Source: Tildeniella torsiva UHER 1998/13D (GTDB lineage Bacteria > Cyanobacteriota > Cyanobacteriia > Phormidesmidales > Phormidesmidaceae). From it: a DNA stretch of 64,000 nt. The DNA is taken from NCBI GenBank assembly GCA_019358835.1, contig JAHHIH010000020.1, positions 48,048 through 112,047 on the forward strand, given 5' to 3'. This document shows positions 1 to 11,775 of this stretch, one piece after another. Numbering within the stretch: the first letter of the stretch is position 1; each line of letters begins with the position of its first letter. The translations under genes and the position numbers were made by a program. The notes beneath the pieces were generated by a model. That model saw only the letters and a list, made by a program, of their open reading frames with translations, ran no database searches and was not told where the DNA came from.

Positions 1-164
1 CTTTGCTTATTCCTAGAAGATTCTAGCTTTGGGCCAGTTAAAGAAGCCGACATTGACCAGGAGTGATTTTCTTCTTCAATAAAGCGATTTGAAATTTGAT
101 CGGTGTAACGTCGAAGCATTGCTTCATCAATAAACAAGTAGTCAGTTAATCGATCTTTTCTCAT
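1..164 (-). CDS. Unknown protein, N-terminal part (runs off left edge)
   Basis: An open frame begins with ATG at 164 on the minus strand and runs off the left edge without a stop, giving 54 residues that start MRKDRLTDYLFIDEAML and continue with YTDQISNRF. The peptide is polar, with no signal peptide or membrane segment. I do not recognise the family with certainty. The YLFIDE...YTDQI pattern vaguely recalls DUF6414-type proteins, in which a short N-terminal segment of this kind precedes an alpha/beta domain, but this is only a suggestion. No clear Shine-Dalgarno precedes the start. The gene and the 240 bases after it are more AT-rich than the rest of the window, which could mean an accessory gene. 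Confidence 0.5.
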   Translation of the reverse strand, partial: MRKDRLTDYLFIDEAMLRRYTDQISNRFIEEENHSWSMSASLTGPKLESSRNKQ

Positions 165-401
165 GGCAAAGTGTTCCCAGAGTTAACTATTGTGCATTGC
201 GCTAAATACAAAGAGATTCGCATAAAAGCTTACATATAAAGAAAGATTTTCATTAGTTTAAAGTGGCTTTTGCTTTATTCAATAGACTGAGTGTAAACAC
301 AAAACTTTTGAACACCAAATCATTGCTTATATATTTTCAATGGCCTCACATTTCATGGGCCCTCGACAATGCCCTAGTAATAGTATGAGATAAATGCCTT
401 T

Positions 402-3008
<2,607 letters not shown>

Positions 3009-3332
3009 GGCGCAGCAGCTCGTTAGTACAATTTTACCATTTTGAGCGTCCCGGCGGCTAGAAAAATCTTGCCCAGAATACTCAGTCTGACCCTTAGGTT
3101 AGCGGATCTGTCGGCCTACATCTAGCGATTCTTGATAAAGATAGAAAACAATATCCCCCACATGTAGGGGCGAGGCCGGTTAGCGATTATTTTCCCAAGC
3201 TATGCCCAGCGTGGGCTAAACAGCTCAACATGCGATCGCCAGTCGGCTCAGCCCAGAGGTAAGGCCTAAACCGATTGGGCGCTCAGAGTAGTGATTCAAT
3301 TAATCACAATCATCCGGAGTCAGGAGTTTGCC
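3009..3332. other. Intergenic region upstream of dnaE-N and the GT-C-like gene
   Basis: This 324-base gap separates divergently transcribed genes, so it should contain both promoters. On the minus strand ATTTTA at 3031-3036 reads as TAAAAT, a plausible -10 for dnaE. A short CCCCCACATGTAGGGGCG stretch near 3155-3173 looks like the dispersed TGTAGGGGC word seen again near 21653. I see no RNA gene and no convincing ORF. Confidence 0.4.
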
Positions 3333-4385
3333 ATGCCAGGATTGCGCAGATGGGATAAACGATATTGGCTCACGCTCTTGCTGTTGCTGGTTGCGGGCCT
3401 GCTGATGCATATTAGCTTTTGGTTCACGCCCGCCGCTGATTTGATGGGTCAAGACATTTACTACATTTGGCTAGAAGGCAAAAGAATTATTGGCGGAGAA
3501 AACCCCTACTCCAGGGTTTTAGCCAGCGACATGCGGGCTAACGACAAGTACGCAACTTACTTTCCGCTGGCCTATCTGGTCTCTGCCCTGCTTCATAAAC
3601 TTGGCTTTCCAGAGTTTTTAGACTGGCTCTATCTATGGCGTCCCCTGTCATTTTTATGTCACATAGGGATAGTTGCCCTGGTGTTGAGGTTTTTCTACGT
3701 TCGGGGCCTATGGCTGTTTGGCTTTGCTGCCGCTGGCATTCTTTTATTAGGGCGTTGGAGCGTCTACATTACGCGGGTTCATCACCTTGAGTTTGCCGCC
3801 GTCTTCTTTCTCCTACTCTCCCTGCTGCTGCTCAAAAATCGAGTGAGATGGGCACTACTTGCCTTTAGCCTGTCTTTGGGAATCAAGCAGATTGCCATCT
3901 TTCTGCTACCGCTCTACCTCGTTTACCTCTGGAAGACGGCAGCCAAAACTAAGCGGATCAGCGAGGTGGGTCTCGGTCTTTTAATTATTCTGAGCATCCC
4001 AGTTTTAACGTCGCTGCCTTTCTTGATTTGGGATGTTGAAGGCTTTGTCAAATCTATTCTTTTTTCAGCGACTCGGGCGGGCAGTTCCCATATTGAAGCT
4101 GCTCCTTCTCTGGATGTGATATTTTCGCAGAATTTGCCCTGGGTGGTGGGTCTCAAAGCCAAGCTGCCCATGCTGTTGCTGATGGGGCTTATTTATCTAA
4201 GTTTTTTGACGGAAAAAGTCAGTATTTTGGCTTGCGCTGCCCTGGTGATGATGGTATTTCTCTATTTCAACTCGGTGCTGTTTTTGCAGTATTTTTTGTG
4301 GCCCTTGAGCCTAACGCTTTTAGCACTGGTGGAGTTGATTCCACCAATCCCGCAGCGGCAGCCCATTGAACCGTTGCCACAATAA
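3333..4385 (+). CDS. Polytopic membrane protein, GT-C/GT87-like glycosyltransferase
   Basis: A 350-residue integral membrane protein with about ten hydrophobic helices. The first helix (residues 11-28) is followed by an outer loop with an acidic QDIYYIWLEGKRII segment and then GENPYSRV...YFPLAYLV. This arrangement, an acid near a first loop and a following NPY/YxPL motif, is typical of GT-C fold lipid-linked sugar transferases such as the DUF2029/GT87 group. The donor would be a polyprenyl-phosphate sugar, but substrate and product cannot be read from the sequence. The ATG at 3333 is chosen over an in-frame start 14 codons upstream because CAGGAG lies 6 bases before it. It converges on the HD protein with a 12-base gap. 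Confidence 0.65.
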   Translation: MPGLRRWDKRYWLTLLLLLVAGLLMHISFWFTPAADLMGQDIYYIWLEGKRIIGGENPYSRVLASDMRANDKYATYFPLAYLVSALLHKLGFPEFLDWLYLWRPLSFLCHIGIVALVLRFFYVRGLWLFGFAAAGILLLGRWSVYITRVHHLEFAAVFFLLLSLLLLKNRVRWALLAFSLSLGIKQIAIFLLPLYLVYLWKTAAKTKRISEVGLGLLIILSIPVLTSLPFLIWDVEGFVKSILFSATRAGSSHIEAAPSLDVIFSQNLPWVVGLKAKLPMLLLMGLIYLSFLTEKVSILACAALVMMVFLYFNSVLFLQYFLWPLSLTLLALVELIPPIPQRQPIEPLPQ

Positions 4386-4397
4386 TGCTGGGCAGGC

Positions 4398-5708
4398 CTA
4401 CTCGGCCTCCGATGCGGCGGGGCTGTAGCTCGCCCAGGTTTGCCGCAGCCATGGGTGAATTTCTCGCGGGTAGAGTAGCCAGGTGCGCTCGTAGGGCTGG
4501 CTGAGGGCCTGCACCAGGGCCGATAGGTCTTTGATATCCACAAAGGCGTTGTCGCTGTGGAGAAAAATGCCCTCGTTATAAGTGGTGTAACCACGGCTCC
4601 AGGTGCGGCGCAGGCCGCTGTAGTGCTCGCCGCTGTAGCCCTGCTGCTCTAAATGGGTACGAACGGCATGGAGAAAGTCATTCTGCTGATCTACCGAGAG
4701 TCGGGTGACCTCCAGGGTCTTGAGCAGGTCGCGATCGAGGTAGCGGCGGCACAGGTCGGCCAGCAGTGGGTCGGGGCTGTGTCGCCACCGCTGGAGATGG
4801 TAGGTAAAGACAATGTCGTCCCCGGCCAGGTAAGTCTCCAACGATAGGGGGTGATCGGGCGTTAGCAGCCAGGCCGTCACCGTCGGATCGGCCTCTAGCT
4901 TGCCCACGTGCAAGTCAGAGCGGGCTCGCTCAAAGGCTCGCTCTAGCAGCCAGGTGACGGCGATATTTTTGGGGTGGTTGTATACCTGCACATACATAAA
5001 GTGGCGCACCACCAGGTAGTGCTCGATCGCAGACAAGCCCTTGTGAGCCACCACCAAGCGACCGCTCACTAGCTCAAACCGCAGAGCCATGAGAATGCGA
5101 TCGAGGTCGAGCTGGCCATAGCTAGCTCCGGTAAAGTAGCTGTCGCGCAGTAGGTAGTCGAGGCGATCGCAGTCCAGCTGACTGGAGACCAACTGCCACA
5201 CCAGCGCAACGGGGTGCTCGTGGGTGTAGACCTGATCCACCGCTGCCGCTAGCCCCTTCGAGTGCGCCTCCAGGGCATCGTGAATTTCCGGCAGCTCGCC
5301 AATCATGCGGCGGGTCCAGTGCTCGTGTTGGAGGCCAAACACCTCTTCTGCGGTGTGGCTAAAGGGGCCGTGGCCAATGTCGTGGAGCAGGGCCGCCACT
5401 AGCACCGTGGCCCGGTGGGGGGCCAGCTCCGGGTAGCGCCGCTGGATCTGGTCAAAGGCGCGACGAGCGATCGCCATCACCCCCAGGGAATGGGTAAACC
5501 GCGAGCTTTCCGCCCCGTGAAAGGTAAGGCTCGCCGGGCCGAGCTGGCGAATCCGCCGCAGCCGCTGAAAGGTCGGCGTGTCAATGAGCTGGGTCAGCAA
5601 TGCCTCATCGGGGTCGCTGGCATGGAGCGTAATCGCCCCGTGGAGCGGGTCGTGGTACGAGCGGCTAGCCTTGAGCGGCCCTTCCTGGGGCAAGGATTCA
5701 GGACGCAC
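4398..5708 (-). CDS. HD-domain phosphohydrolase (COG1078/dGTPase-like)
   Basis: A 436-residue HD superfamily enzyme. Visible motifs are RLRRIRQLG, SRFTHSLGV (first His), the metal-binding LLHDIGHGPFSHTAEEVF, and DQ/CDRLDYLLRD, which carries the last Asp. This set matches the COG1078 branch related to SAMHD1 and bacterial dNTP triphosphohydrolases. Most bacterial members have no assigned substrate, so nucleotide hydrolysis is an inference. The start is a GTG that overlaps the end of the upstream ctp gene by 11 bases, suggesting translational coupling. The protein is soluble, with no signal peptide. The two genes probably form an operon, but a shared function is not obvious. Confidence 0.85.
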   Translation of the reverse strand: MRPESLPQEGPLKASRSYHDPLHGAITLHASDPDEALLTQLIDTPTFQRLRRIRQLGPASLTFHGAESSRFTHSLGVMAIARRAFDQIQRRYPELAPHRATVLVAALLHDIGHGPFSHTAEEVFGLQHEHWTRRMIGELPEIHDALEAHSKGLAAAVDQVYTHEHPVALVWQLVSSQLDCDRLDYLLRDSYFTGASYGQLDLDRILMALRFELVSGRLVVAHKGLSAIEHYLVVRHFMYVQVYNHPKNIAVTWLLERAFERARSDLHVGKLEADPTVTAWLLTPDHPLSLETYLAGDDIVFTYHLQRWRHSPDPLLADLCRRYLDRDLLKTLEVTRLSVDQQNDFLHAVRTHLEQQGYSGEHYSGLRRTWSRGYTTYNEGIFLHSDNAFVDIKDLSALVQALSQPYERTWLLYPREIHPWLRQTWASYSPAASEAE

Positions 5709-6939
5709 TGGCCAGTACCTTGGCTTGGCTGAGCATTTCTAATGCTGCCAGATACTGGGGGTCGGCATCGGTGGCCACGGTGTCGCGGTTGAGGGGCACG
5801 CTGTCAACGATGCGATCGGGTTTAATCCCCAATTTATTGATGTCGTGGTGAGCCGGGGTTTCGTACTTGGCCACCGTCACCGCCAGCCCGGCCCCATCCG
5901 ACAGGTCAAACAGCGACTGAATTAGCCCCTTGCCAAAGGTGGTGCTTCCCACCAAGGTAGCCCGGCCATTGTCTTGCAGCGCCCCGGCCAAAATTTCGCT
6001 GGCGCTGGCGGTGCCTTCGTTGACCAGCACCACGAGGGGCGCATCGGTAATCGCCTGACCAAAGGCCTCGAAGCTATCTAAAATGCCCTGGCGGTTAACC
6101 GTAAAGACAATGGTGCCTTCGGGCAGCCACAGCCGGGCAATTTCGATGCCCGACTGCAACAGCCCGCCGGGGTTGTTGCGCAGGTCGAGCAGGTAGCCCT
6201 CCGCTCCCTGGTCGGCCAAATTGCGAATCGCGGCGGCCACTTTCTCCGAGGCGTTGCCGTTGAACTGGCTCAGCCGCAGATAGCCCACCCGCTGTCCCGC
6301 TGGCGTTGTCTTTAGCGCCGCCACTACAGGATTGAGGGTAATCACATCGCGGGTCAGAGAAACCTGGCGGGTGGTGGTCTCGTCAGGGCCAAGCAGTTGC
6401 AGAGTAACGGTGGTGCCGCGCTGGCCTCGCATCCGGGCAGCCGCCTCATCCAAAGTCAATTCTGTCGTAGCGACGCCGTCGATCTCCAGCACCACATCCT
6501 GGGGTTGAATGCCCGCCTGCTCCGCCGGAGAGCCTTCGATCGGGGCAATTACCCGCAGCCAGCCGGGTTGCTCATCCTTAGAAATTTGCAGCCCTACCCC
6601 GGTTAACGCCCCAGCGGTACTGGTCTGCAAACTGCGATACTGCTCGGGGGGCAGCAGCCGGGTGTAGGGATCTTCTAGCCCAGCCAGCATGTCCTGAATT
6701 GCCTGGTAGGTATCGTCTCGACTGGCCAGGGCGCGATCTAGAGCCCGCTGGCGGGTAAACCACCAGTTTTGGTGGTTAAACGTCTCGTCTACGTAGGCTC
6801 GGTTCACAATGCGCCACACCTCTGCCACCAAATTTTGCTCTTCGGTGAGGGCCAGGGCTGGGCCTGCGGACACCCCGCCAACCACTAACCCGATCAGGCA
6901 AAGGCTGAGAATTGAAAGACGCAACAGGGGTTTGATCAT
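5698..6939 (-). CDS. ctp: C-terminal processing peptidase, S41 family
   Basis: A 413-residue exported serine protease of the CtpA/B/C family. From the ATG at 6939 it has a classic signal peptide (MIKPLLRLSILSLCLIG...ALA). A PDZ domain follows (GVGLQISK...GSPAEQAGIQPQDVVLEIDG), then the S41 catalytic core with LRNNPGGLL, the nucleophile serine in EGTASASEILAGAL and the general-base lysine in FGKGLIQS. In cyanobacteria CtpA removes the C-terminal extension of the photosystem II D1 protein, and paralogues CtpB and CtpC also exist; I cannot say which one this is. An upstream in-frame TTG/ATG extension is rejected because the signal peptide begins at 6939. Confidence 0.9.
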   Translation of the reverse strand: MIKPLLRLSILSLCLIGLVVGGVSAGPALALTEEQNLVAEVWRIVNRAYVDETFNHQNWWFTRQRALDRALASRDDTYQAIQDMLAGLEDPYTRLLPPEQYRSLQTSTAGALTGVGLQISKDEQPGWLRVIAPIEGSPAEQAGIQPQDVVLEIDGVATTELTLDEAAARMRGQRGTTVTLQLLGPDETTTRQVSLTRDVITLNPVVAALKTTPAGQRVGYLRLSQFNGNASEKVAAAIRNLADQGAEGYLLDLRNNPGGLLQSGIEIARLWLPEGTIVFTVNRQGILDSFEAFGQAITDAPLVVLVNEGTASASEILAGALQDNGRATLVGSTTFGKGLIQSLFDLSDGAGLAVTVAKYETPAHHDINKLGIKPDRIVDSVPLNRDTVATDADPQYLAALEMLSQAKVLASAS

Positions 6940-7409
6940 AAACGCAGGGCAGAGGCAGGCAGTGAATTGAGGGTTGAAAATCAGGTGTTGACCAGCGTTT
7001 CTAGCCCGCGGGGGGCCTGGGTTAAGGATCAACGATATCCTCAGCCATTCGGTCAGCGCTTCACATTAGTTTATTCTGATCATTTTTTTACGGATTGCGC
7101 CCAACCGACAAAACTAGCGGGCCTCTATCTGTTGCGACAGGCTCTGCCGTCAGCTACTCCCTAGCTCTAGTTCCACCCCACAGTCGAGACAATGTAACAG
7201 AATGTTGCGGAACTATAGCAGGAACCTCATTTGTCTCTCGAAGCTGGTTTGTAGCCTGGGGTGAGCCTTTTGCCCGAGTAGCCTATTCTGGGGATGGCAG
7301 GATGCGCCCCAGGCCTTAGAATTTAAGACAGAGAATTTAGCGTTGCCATTACGGCTATGTTACATTTTTCATTGACGGCAATTATTGAATATATAGAGTT
7401 ACCCGCTTC
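6940..7409. other. Intergenic region containing the petB promoter
   Basis: This 470-base gap lies between divergent ctp and petB. The last 60 bases before petB are AT-rich, with TTGACG at 7370-7375 and TATATA at 7389-7394. The spacing between these two boxes is too short for a standard sigma-70 pair, so I do not assign a promoter. Short frames on both strands lack ribosome sites and look like chance. No RNA gene is recognised. Confidence 0.4.
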
Positions 7410-8078
7410 ATGTTTACTAAGCAAGTTACCGACTCTAAGGCCTTCCAATGGTTTAACGAGCGGCTAGAGATTCAGGCCCTGGCCGATGACATCTCTAGCA
7501 AGTATGTGCCACCCCACGTCAATATTTTCTATTGCCTGGGTGGCATTACCCTGACCTGCTTCCTGATCCAGTTTGCCACTGGGTTTGCGATGACCTTCTA
7601 CTACAAACCCACGGTCACTGAAGCATTCAGTTCTGTGCAGTACCTAATGACCGACGTCAACTTCGGCTGGCTGATTCGGTCTATCCACCGCTGGTCGGCC
7701 AGCATGATGGTGCTGATGATGATTCTCCACGTGTTTCGGGTGTACCTCACCGGCGGCTTCAAGAAGCCCCGTGAGCTGACCTGGGTAACCGGCGTGGTGC
7801 TGGCCGTCATCACTGTGACCTTTGGCGTTACCGGCTACTCCCTCCCCTGGGATCAGGTGGGCTACTGGGCGGTGAAGATTGTGTCTGGGGTGCCCGGTGC
7901 CATTCCTGTGGTGGGCTCTACCGTGGTTGAGCTGATGCGCGGCGGCGAGGCCGTTGGTCAATCGACGCTGACCCGTTTTTACAGTCTGCACACCTTCGTT
8001 CTGCCCTGGGCGATCGCGGTGTTCATGCTGCTGCACTTCCTGATGATTCGCAAGCAGGGTATCTCTGGCCCTCTCTAG
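7410..8078 (+). CDS. petB: Cytochrome b6 (cytochrome b6f complex)
   Basis: A 222-residue cytochrome b6, the four-helix haem-binding subunit of the thylakoid cytochrome b6f complex, which passes electrons from plastoquinol to plastocyanin or cytochrome c6. The paired haem ligands are visible: His93 and His107 in the second helix (SIHRWSASM and ILHVFRV), and His194 and His209 in the fourth (SLHTFVLPW and LLHFLMI). Cys42 in IFYCLGG is the attachment site for the extra haem c(n). The N-terminus carries about seven residues more than the usual MANVYDWF start ([15 protein letters not shown]). It is followed after 153 bases by petD, the standard cyanobacterial order. Confidence 0.98.
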   Translation: MFTKQVTDSKAFQWFNERLEIQALADDISSKYVPPHVNIFYCLGGITLTCFLIQFATGFAMTFYYKPTVTEAFSSVQYLMTDVNFGWLIRSIHRWSASMMVLMMILHVFRVYLTGGFKKPRELTWVTGVVLAVITVTFGVTGYSLPWDQVGYWAVKIVSGVPGAIPVVGSTVVELMRGGEAVGQSTLTRFYSLHTFVLPWAIAVFMLLHFLMIRKQGISGPL

Positions 8079-8231
8079 GGTCTGAGATACGAGGGGAGCC
8101 GTTGCTGAGGCAGGCTCCTGGGCAAGTGTTTTGGGGGCATGACGTTTGGTTTCGGCTATACCGATTGCCCCGGCTGAATGGTTTAGACTTTGGGCCTGGC
8201 CCAACTGGCTGTAACAGGAGAAGTTTTTTCA

Positions 8232-8714
8232 ATGGCGACCATTAAAAAACCGGATCTAAGCGATCCTAAGTTAAGAGACTTGCTCAAGCAGGGCATGGGC
8301 CACAACTACTACGGCGAACCCGCCTGGCCCAACGACCTGCTGTACATTTTCCCCGTGGTAATTTTGGGCACCATTGCCTGCTGTGTTGGGCTGGCTGTGC
8401 TAGACCCGGCCCTGGTGGGTGAGCCCGCTGACCCCTTCGCCACCCCGCTAGAGATTCTGCCGGAGTGGTATCTGTACCCTACCTTCCAGATTCTGCGGAT
8501 TGTGCCGAGCAAGCTGCTGGGTATTGGCGCAATGACCGCCATTCCCCTGGGGCTGATGCTGGTGCCCTTCATTGAGAACATCAATAAGTTCCAAAACCCT
8601 TTCCGCCGTCCTTTGGCCACCACCATGTTCTTGTTTGGCACGGCTGTGACCCTCTGGCTGGGAATTGGGGCCACCTTCCCTATTCAAGAATCGCTGACCC
8701 TAGGCCTGTTCTAG
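8232..8714 (+). CDS. petD: Cytochrome b6f complex subunit IV
   Basis: A 160-residue subunit IV with three membrane helices, the C-terminal partner of cytochrome b6 in the b6f complex. Recognisable segments are [14 protein letters not shown] at the start and the [13 protein letters not shown] loop, which is the plastoquinol-oxidation (Qo) site PEWY motif. The start at 8232 is chosen because CAGGAG lies upstream and the conserved MATIKKPDL begins there; an in-frame codon at 8190 would add 14 unlikely residues. It is co-transcribed with petB, and the strong hairpin at 8738 ends the operon. Confidence 0.98.
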   Translation: MATIKKPDLSDPKLRDLLKQGMGHNYYGEPAWPNDLLYIFPVVILGTIACCVGLAVLDPALVGEPADPFATPLEILPEWYLYPTFQILRIVPSKLLGIGAMTAIPLGLMLVPFIENINKFQNPFRRPLATTMFLFGTAVTLWLGIGATFPIQESLTLGLF

Positions 8715-8737
8715 GCAGCCAATTCTGTTTGTTATTC

Positions 8738-8778
8738 AAGACCTGCGTAGAACTGTATCGTTTTACGCAGGTCTTTTT
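8738..8778 (+). terminator. Rho-independent terminator of petB-petD
   Basis: A perfect 12-bp stem (AAGACCTGCGTA with TACGCAGGTCTT) surrounds a 14-base loop and is followed by a T run. It begins 24 bases after the petD stop. Confidence 0.9.
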
Positions 8779-8845
8779 GCTGGGAGCGTACTCTTTCGCT
8801 AAGCTACGTTTAGGGGATCTGGTAGGCGTTGATACAGGAGTGGCT

Positions 8846-9304
8846 ATGGCACGGGTGGGCACTAGACAAGAACTCAGACAAGAACACCTACAGGTGGCTA
8901 GCAAGCTGGATGTCGTAGCCCAGGTGCAGCGCTGGTTTCGCGATACCTGCCGCTCTCTAGAAGGGGAGTCGGCTTGGGTGAGCAACCACTGCGATCGCCT
9001 CGCCCTGGCCCTGACCGAAGGCTTTACCAACGCGGTGCGCCACGCCCACGCCCACTTGCCCGCCGACACCGACATTGATATCGACCTCTCCCTAGCCGCC
9101 GACTGCGTTGAAATTCGCATCTGGGATCACGGCGACCCCTTCAATCCAGAGCTATTGCCCGAACCCCAGCCCGGCGAACTGCTCGAGAGCGGTTACGGCT
9201 GGTTTTTGCTGCGCCGCCTGGCCGACAAGGTGACCTACCATCGCTCAAAGGATGGCCGCAACTGCCTGTCTATCGTCAAGTACGGCACTTTTCCGACCTA
9301 CTAG
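8846..9304 (+). CDS. RsbW-type anti-sigma factor / serine-protein kinase (HATPase_c_2)
   Basis: A 152-residue GHKL-fold ATPase. The N box is EGFTNAVRHAH, the ATP-lid region has WDHGDPFNP, and GYGWFLLRRLAD forms the later glycine motif. This is the RsbW/SpoIIAB family, which phosphorylates anti-sigma-antagonist (STAS) proteins and can bind group 3 sigma factors. No STAS or PP2C partner lies next to it, so the target is unknown. The ATG at 8846 is chosen over an upstream frame extension because CAGGAG sits 5 bases before it and the extension would overlap the petD terminator. It is probably monocistronic. Confidence 0.88.
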   Translation: MARVGTRQELRQEHLQVASKLDVVAQVQRWFRDTCRSLEGESAWVSNHCDRLALALTEGFTNAVRHAHAHLPADTDIDIDLSLAADCVEIRIWDHGDPFNPELLPEPQPGELLESGYGWFLLRRLADKVTYHRSKDGRNCLSIVKYGTFPTY

Positions 9305-9400
9305 ACTCGATATCCCCAGGACAGAGAATCGTTAGCCTGAGCCTAGAGGGCTGTTTTGGGTAGCCTAGAGGGCACTTGGCGATTGTTGTGCTGTCTTCTC

Positions 9401-10561
9401 ATGGGTTCAACCACCAACCTACCCGCTGCCTCTGGAGCGCAGGGATCGCTGGTCTTTGTCTTCCTCGAAATTTTTTCTTGGGAGGGGGGCATTCAGTCCT
9501 ACGTGAAGGATGTTTTGGCGGCTTACCTAGAGCAGCCTAACCCTGTCCCCGCCGATGTTTTTTTGCTGCGGGATGGGCCAGACTGCCTCAACCCCTACGA
9601 TCGCTCCCCCCTGCGATTTCACTACCTGGCATCGGCATCACCAGCGGTGGGGCGAGCCCGGCTGGTGGCGGCACTGCTAAAGCATCTGATTCTCCACCGC
9701 CCTCGCCAGGTAGTCTGTGGCCACGTGCTGCTGCTGCCCTTGGTCTCAACCCTCTGCCGTTGGCTGAGGCTGCCCTACACCGTGATGATCTACGGCAAGG
9801 AGGTGTGGGAGCCACTGCCCAATCGAGAGCAACAGGCGCTGCGCCAGGCCGACTGGATTTGGGCCAACAGCCGCTACAGCCGCGATCGCGCTTGCGCTGC
9901 CAATGGTCTAGACCCGGATAGGGCGTTCATGGTTCCCTGCGCGGTGGATGGCGATCGCTTTAGCCCCGGCCCCGCCGACCCGGATCTGGTAGAGGCTTAC
10001 GGTCTGGCCGACTGCCGGGTGATCATGACCGTGGCCCGCCTGTGGTCGGGGGATATTTATAAAGGCGTGGATGTGACGATTCGAGCGCTGCCTGCCATTG
10101 CCGCCGCCGTGCCCACGGTGAAATACCTGGTGATTGGCCGGGGTGATGACCAACCCCGGCTGGCGGTGTTGGCGGAGGAGATGGGGATGAGCGATCGTGT
10201 TGTGTTTGCCGGGTTTGTGCCCACCCAGGACTTGGTGGCTCACTATCGCCTGGCCGATGCCTACGTCATGCCCTCCCAAGAGGGCTTTGGCATTGTCTAT
10301 CTGGAAGCGATGGCCTGCGGTGTGCCGGTGCTCTCCGGTGACCAGGACGGTTCCGCTGACCCCCTGCAAGACGGACGCCTCGGCTGGCGCGTGCCCCACC
10401 GCGATCCCCAGGCCGTCGCCGCTGCCTGCATTGAGATGCTGGCGGGCCATGACCCTCGCTGCCAGGGGGCGTGGCTGCGGCAGGAAGCGCTGGCGGCCTT
10501 TGGGACTGTGGCCCTGGCCCAACACCTGGAGCGGGCTCTGGCCAGCTATTCGGTAGCGTAG
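9401..10561 (+). CDS. Glycosyltransferase family 4 protein
   Basis: A 386-residue GT-B fold retaining glycosyltransferase. The N-terminal acceptor half contains the glycine-rich EGGIQSYVKDVL loop. The C-terminal donor half has the usual order: VARLWSGDIYKGVDV, GRGDDQPRLAVL, RVVFAGFV and the E-x7-E motif in PSQEGFGIVYLEAMACG. The likely activity is transfer of a sugar from a nucleotide donor to a cell-surface polysaccharide or lipid; substrates are not readable. The ATG at 9401 is preferred to an upstream in-frame TTG at 9356. It stands alone between the RsbW-type kinase and a small membrane protein. Confidence 0.88.
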   Translation: MGSTTNLPAASGAQGSLVFVFLEIFSWEGGIQSYVKDVLAAYLEQPNPVPADVFLLRDGPDCLNPYDRSPLRFHYLASASPAVGRARLVAALLKHLILHRPRQVVCGHVLLLPLVSTLCRWLRLPYTVMIYGKEVWEPLPNREQQALRQADWIWANSRYSRDRACAANGLDPDRAFMVPCAVDGDRFSPGPADPDLVEAYGLADCRVIMTVARLWSGDIYKGVDVTIRALPAIAAAVPTVKYLVIGRGDDQPRLAVLAEEMGMSDRVVFAGFVPTQDLVAHYRLADAYVMPSQEGFGIVYLEAMACGVPVLSGDQDGSADPLQDGRLGWRVPHRDPQAVAAACIEMLAGHDPRCQGAWLRQEALAAFGTVALAQHLERALASYSVA

Positions 10562-10639
10562 CGATAGAATAGAAAACTAAGGTTAGGGCTTGACCCAGAC
10601 GTTTTCAGCCCCTGCCAGTGCCGTGCGGAGAATGCCCCT

Positions 10640-11035
10640 GTGAACCCAAATAGCTCTAGACAAGTGCAACTTAACTTTTCGGGCCTGGGCTGCTGGCTCA
10701 CCCTGATTGGGGTGATCTGGCTGCTGGGGGCCGTCGGCCTGGGCTGGCTGGTGAAATCGCTGGCGGTGCTGGTGGTGCTGCTGCTGGCGGCCCCGGTGCT
10801 GGGGTTCATTGGGCTGCGGTTTTGGCTGCGGCGCAACCTGGTGCAGGCTTCCTGCCCGGTGTGCTCTACCCCACTGACCGGCATCAAGGGGGCTGAGACC
10901 CGATGCCTCAACTGCGGCACCCCGCTGCACACCGAACTGGAAGGGTTCTCGCGGGTGGCAGAAGAAGGCACCATCGACATCACGGCGGTGGATGTCACCG
11001 TTGAGGCCAAACCCATCTTGCCCGAAGGAGACTGA
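10640..11035 (+). CDS. Small membrane protein with C-terminal zinc ribbon
   Basis: A 131-residue protein of unknown function. Two adjacent hydrophobic helices lie at about residues 17-62. A cytosolic tail follows with two CxxC pairs (ASCPVCSTPL and TRCLNCGTPL), spaced as in a zinc ribbon, and then an acidic beta-rich end. The start is GTG at 10640 with CGGAG upstream. Proteins of this layout are common in cyanobacteria without an assigned role. It precedes def by 86 bases and may share a transcript. Confidence 0.65.
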   Translation: MNPNSSRQVQLNFSGLGCWLTLIGVIWLLGAVGLGWLVKSLAVLVVLLLAAPVLGFIGLRFWLRRNLVQASCPVCSTPLTGIKGAETRCLNCGTPLHTELEGFSRVAEEGTIDITAVDVTVEAKPILPEGD

Positions 11036-11121
11036 CCCGGCTGCGGTTAACCGCTATGTCGAAGTGAGTCTGTGTTGTTAGGATAGATACATAACCCTAG
11101 ATCACCCTGGACCCCATCCCT

Positions 11122-11691
11122 ATGCCCGCCGCCATTCAAGTCGAAAAAACCAAGCTCAAGCCGCCGCCTCTGGAAATTCACACCCTGGGCGATCGCGTGC
11201 TGCGCCAGCCCGCTAAGCGGGTGGCCAAGGTCGATGACGAAATTCGCGCCCTGGTGAAGGAAATGCTGCAAACCATGTACAGTGCCGACGGCATTGGTTT
11301 GGCAGCGCCCCAGGTGGCGGTCAACAAGCAGCTGCTGGTGGTCGATATCGACCCCGAAGATGCGGCCAACCAGCCTTTAGTGCTGATCAATCCCCAAATC
11401 GTCAAAGTTTCTAAAGACATTGCCACTGGGCAGGAGGGCTGCCTCAGCATTCCTGGCGTCTACCTCGATGTAATTCGCCCGGCGGCGCTAGAAGTGGCCT
11501 ACAAAGACGAGAACGGTCGCCCCAAAAAACTCCAGGCCACCGACCTGCTGGCCCGCTGTATTCTCCACGAGATGGATCACCTGGCTGGGGTGCTGTTTGT
11601 GGACCGGGTTGAGAATGCCTTGGCCCTCAACCAAGAGCTTCAGAAGAACGGCTTTTACTCTAAGGACGTGCAGCCGATCGCAGCCCAATAG
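11122..11691 (+). CDS. def: Peptide deformylase
   Basis: A 189-residue metalloenzyme that removes the formyl group from the N-terminal methionine of nascent proteins. All three family motifs are intact: GIGLAAPQV, EGCLS with the metal-binding Cys, and HEMDHL with the two metal-binding His and the catalytic Glu. A roughly 20-residue N-terminal tail (AIQVEKTKLKPPPLEI) precedes the core, which is common in cyanobacterial type 1B enzymes. The soluble cytosolic protein begins with ATG at 11122. Confidence 0.96.
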   Translation: MPAAIQVEKTKLKPPPLEIHTLGDRVLRQPAKRVAKVDDEIRALVKEMLQTMYSADGIGLAAPQVAVNKQLLVVDIDPEDAANQPLVLINPQIVKVSKDIATGQEGCLSIPGVYLDVIRPAALEVAYKDENGRPKKLQATDLLARCILHEMDHLAGVLFVDRVENALALNQELQKNGFYSKDVQPIAAQ

Positions 11692-11775
11692 TTGCGTTAG
11701 AGCGCGTTAGGGCCGTGGTATGCTGCCCCGTTAGGGCCAGGAGATTGGCCCCCTTAGCCGTTTAGGAGAAACCCT

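Noticed and set aside
7095..7319. A 74-codon frame upstream of petB
   Set aside because: It lies in the petB promoter region with no ribosome site or homologue.
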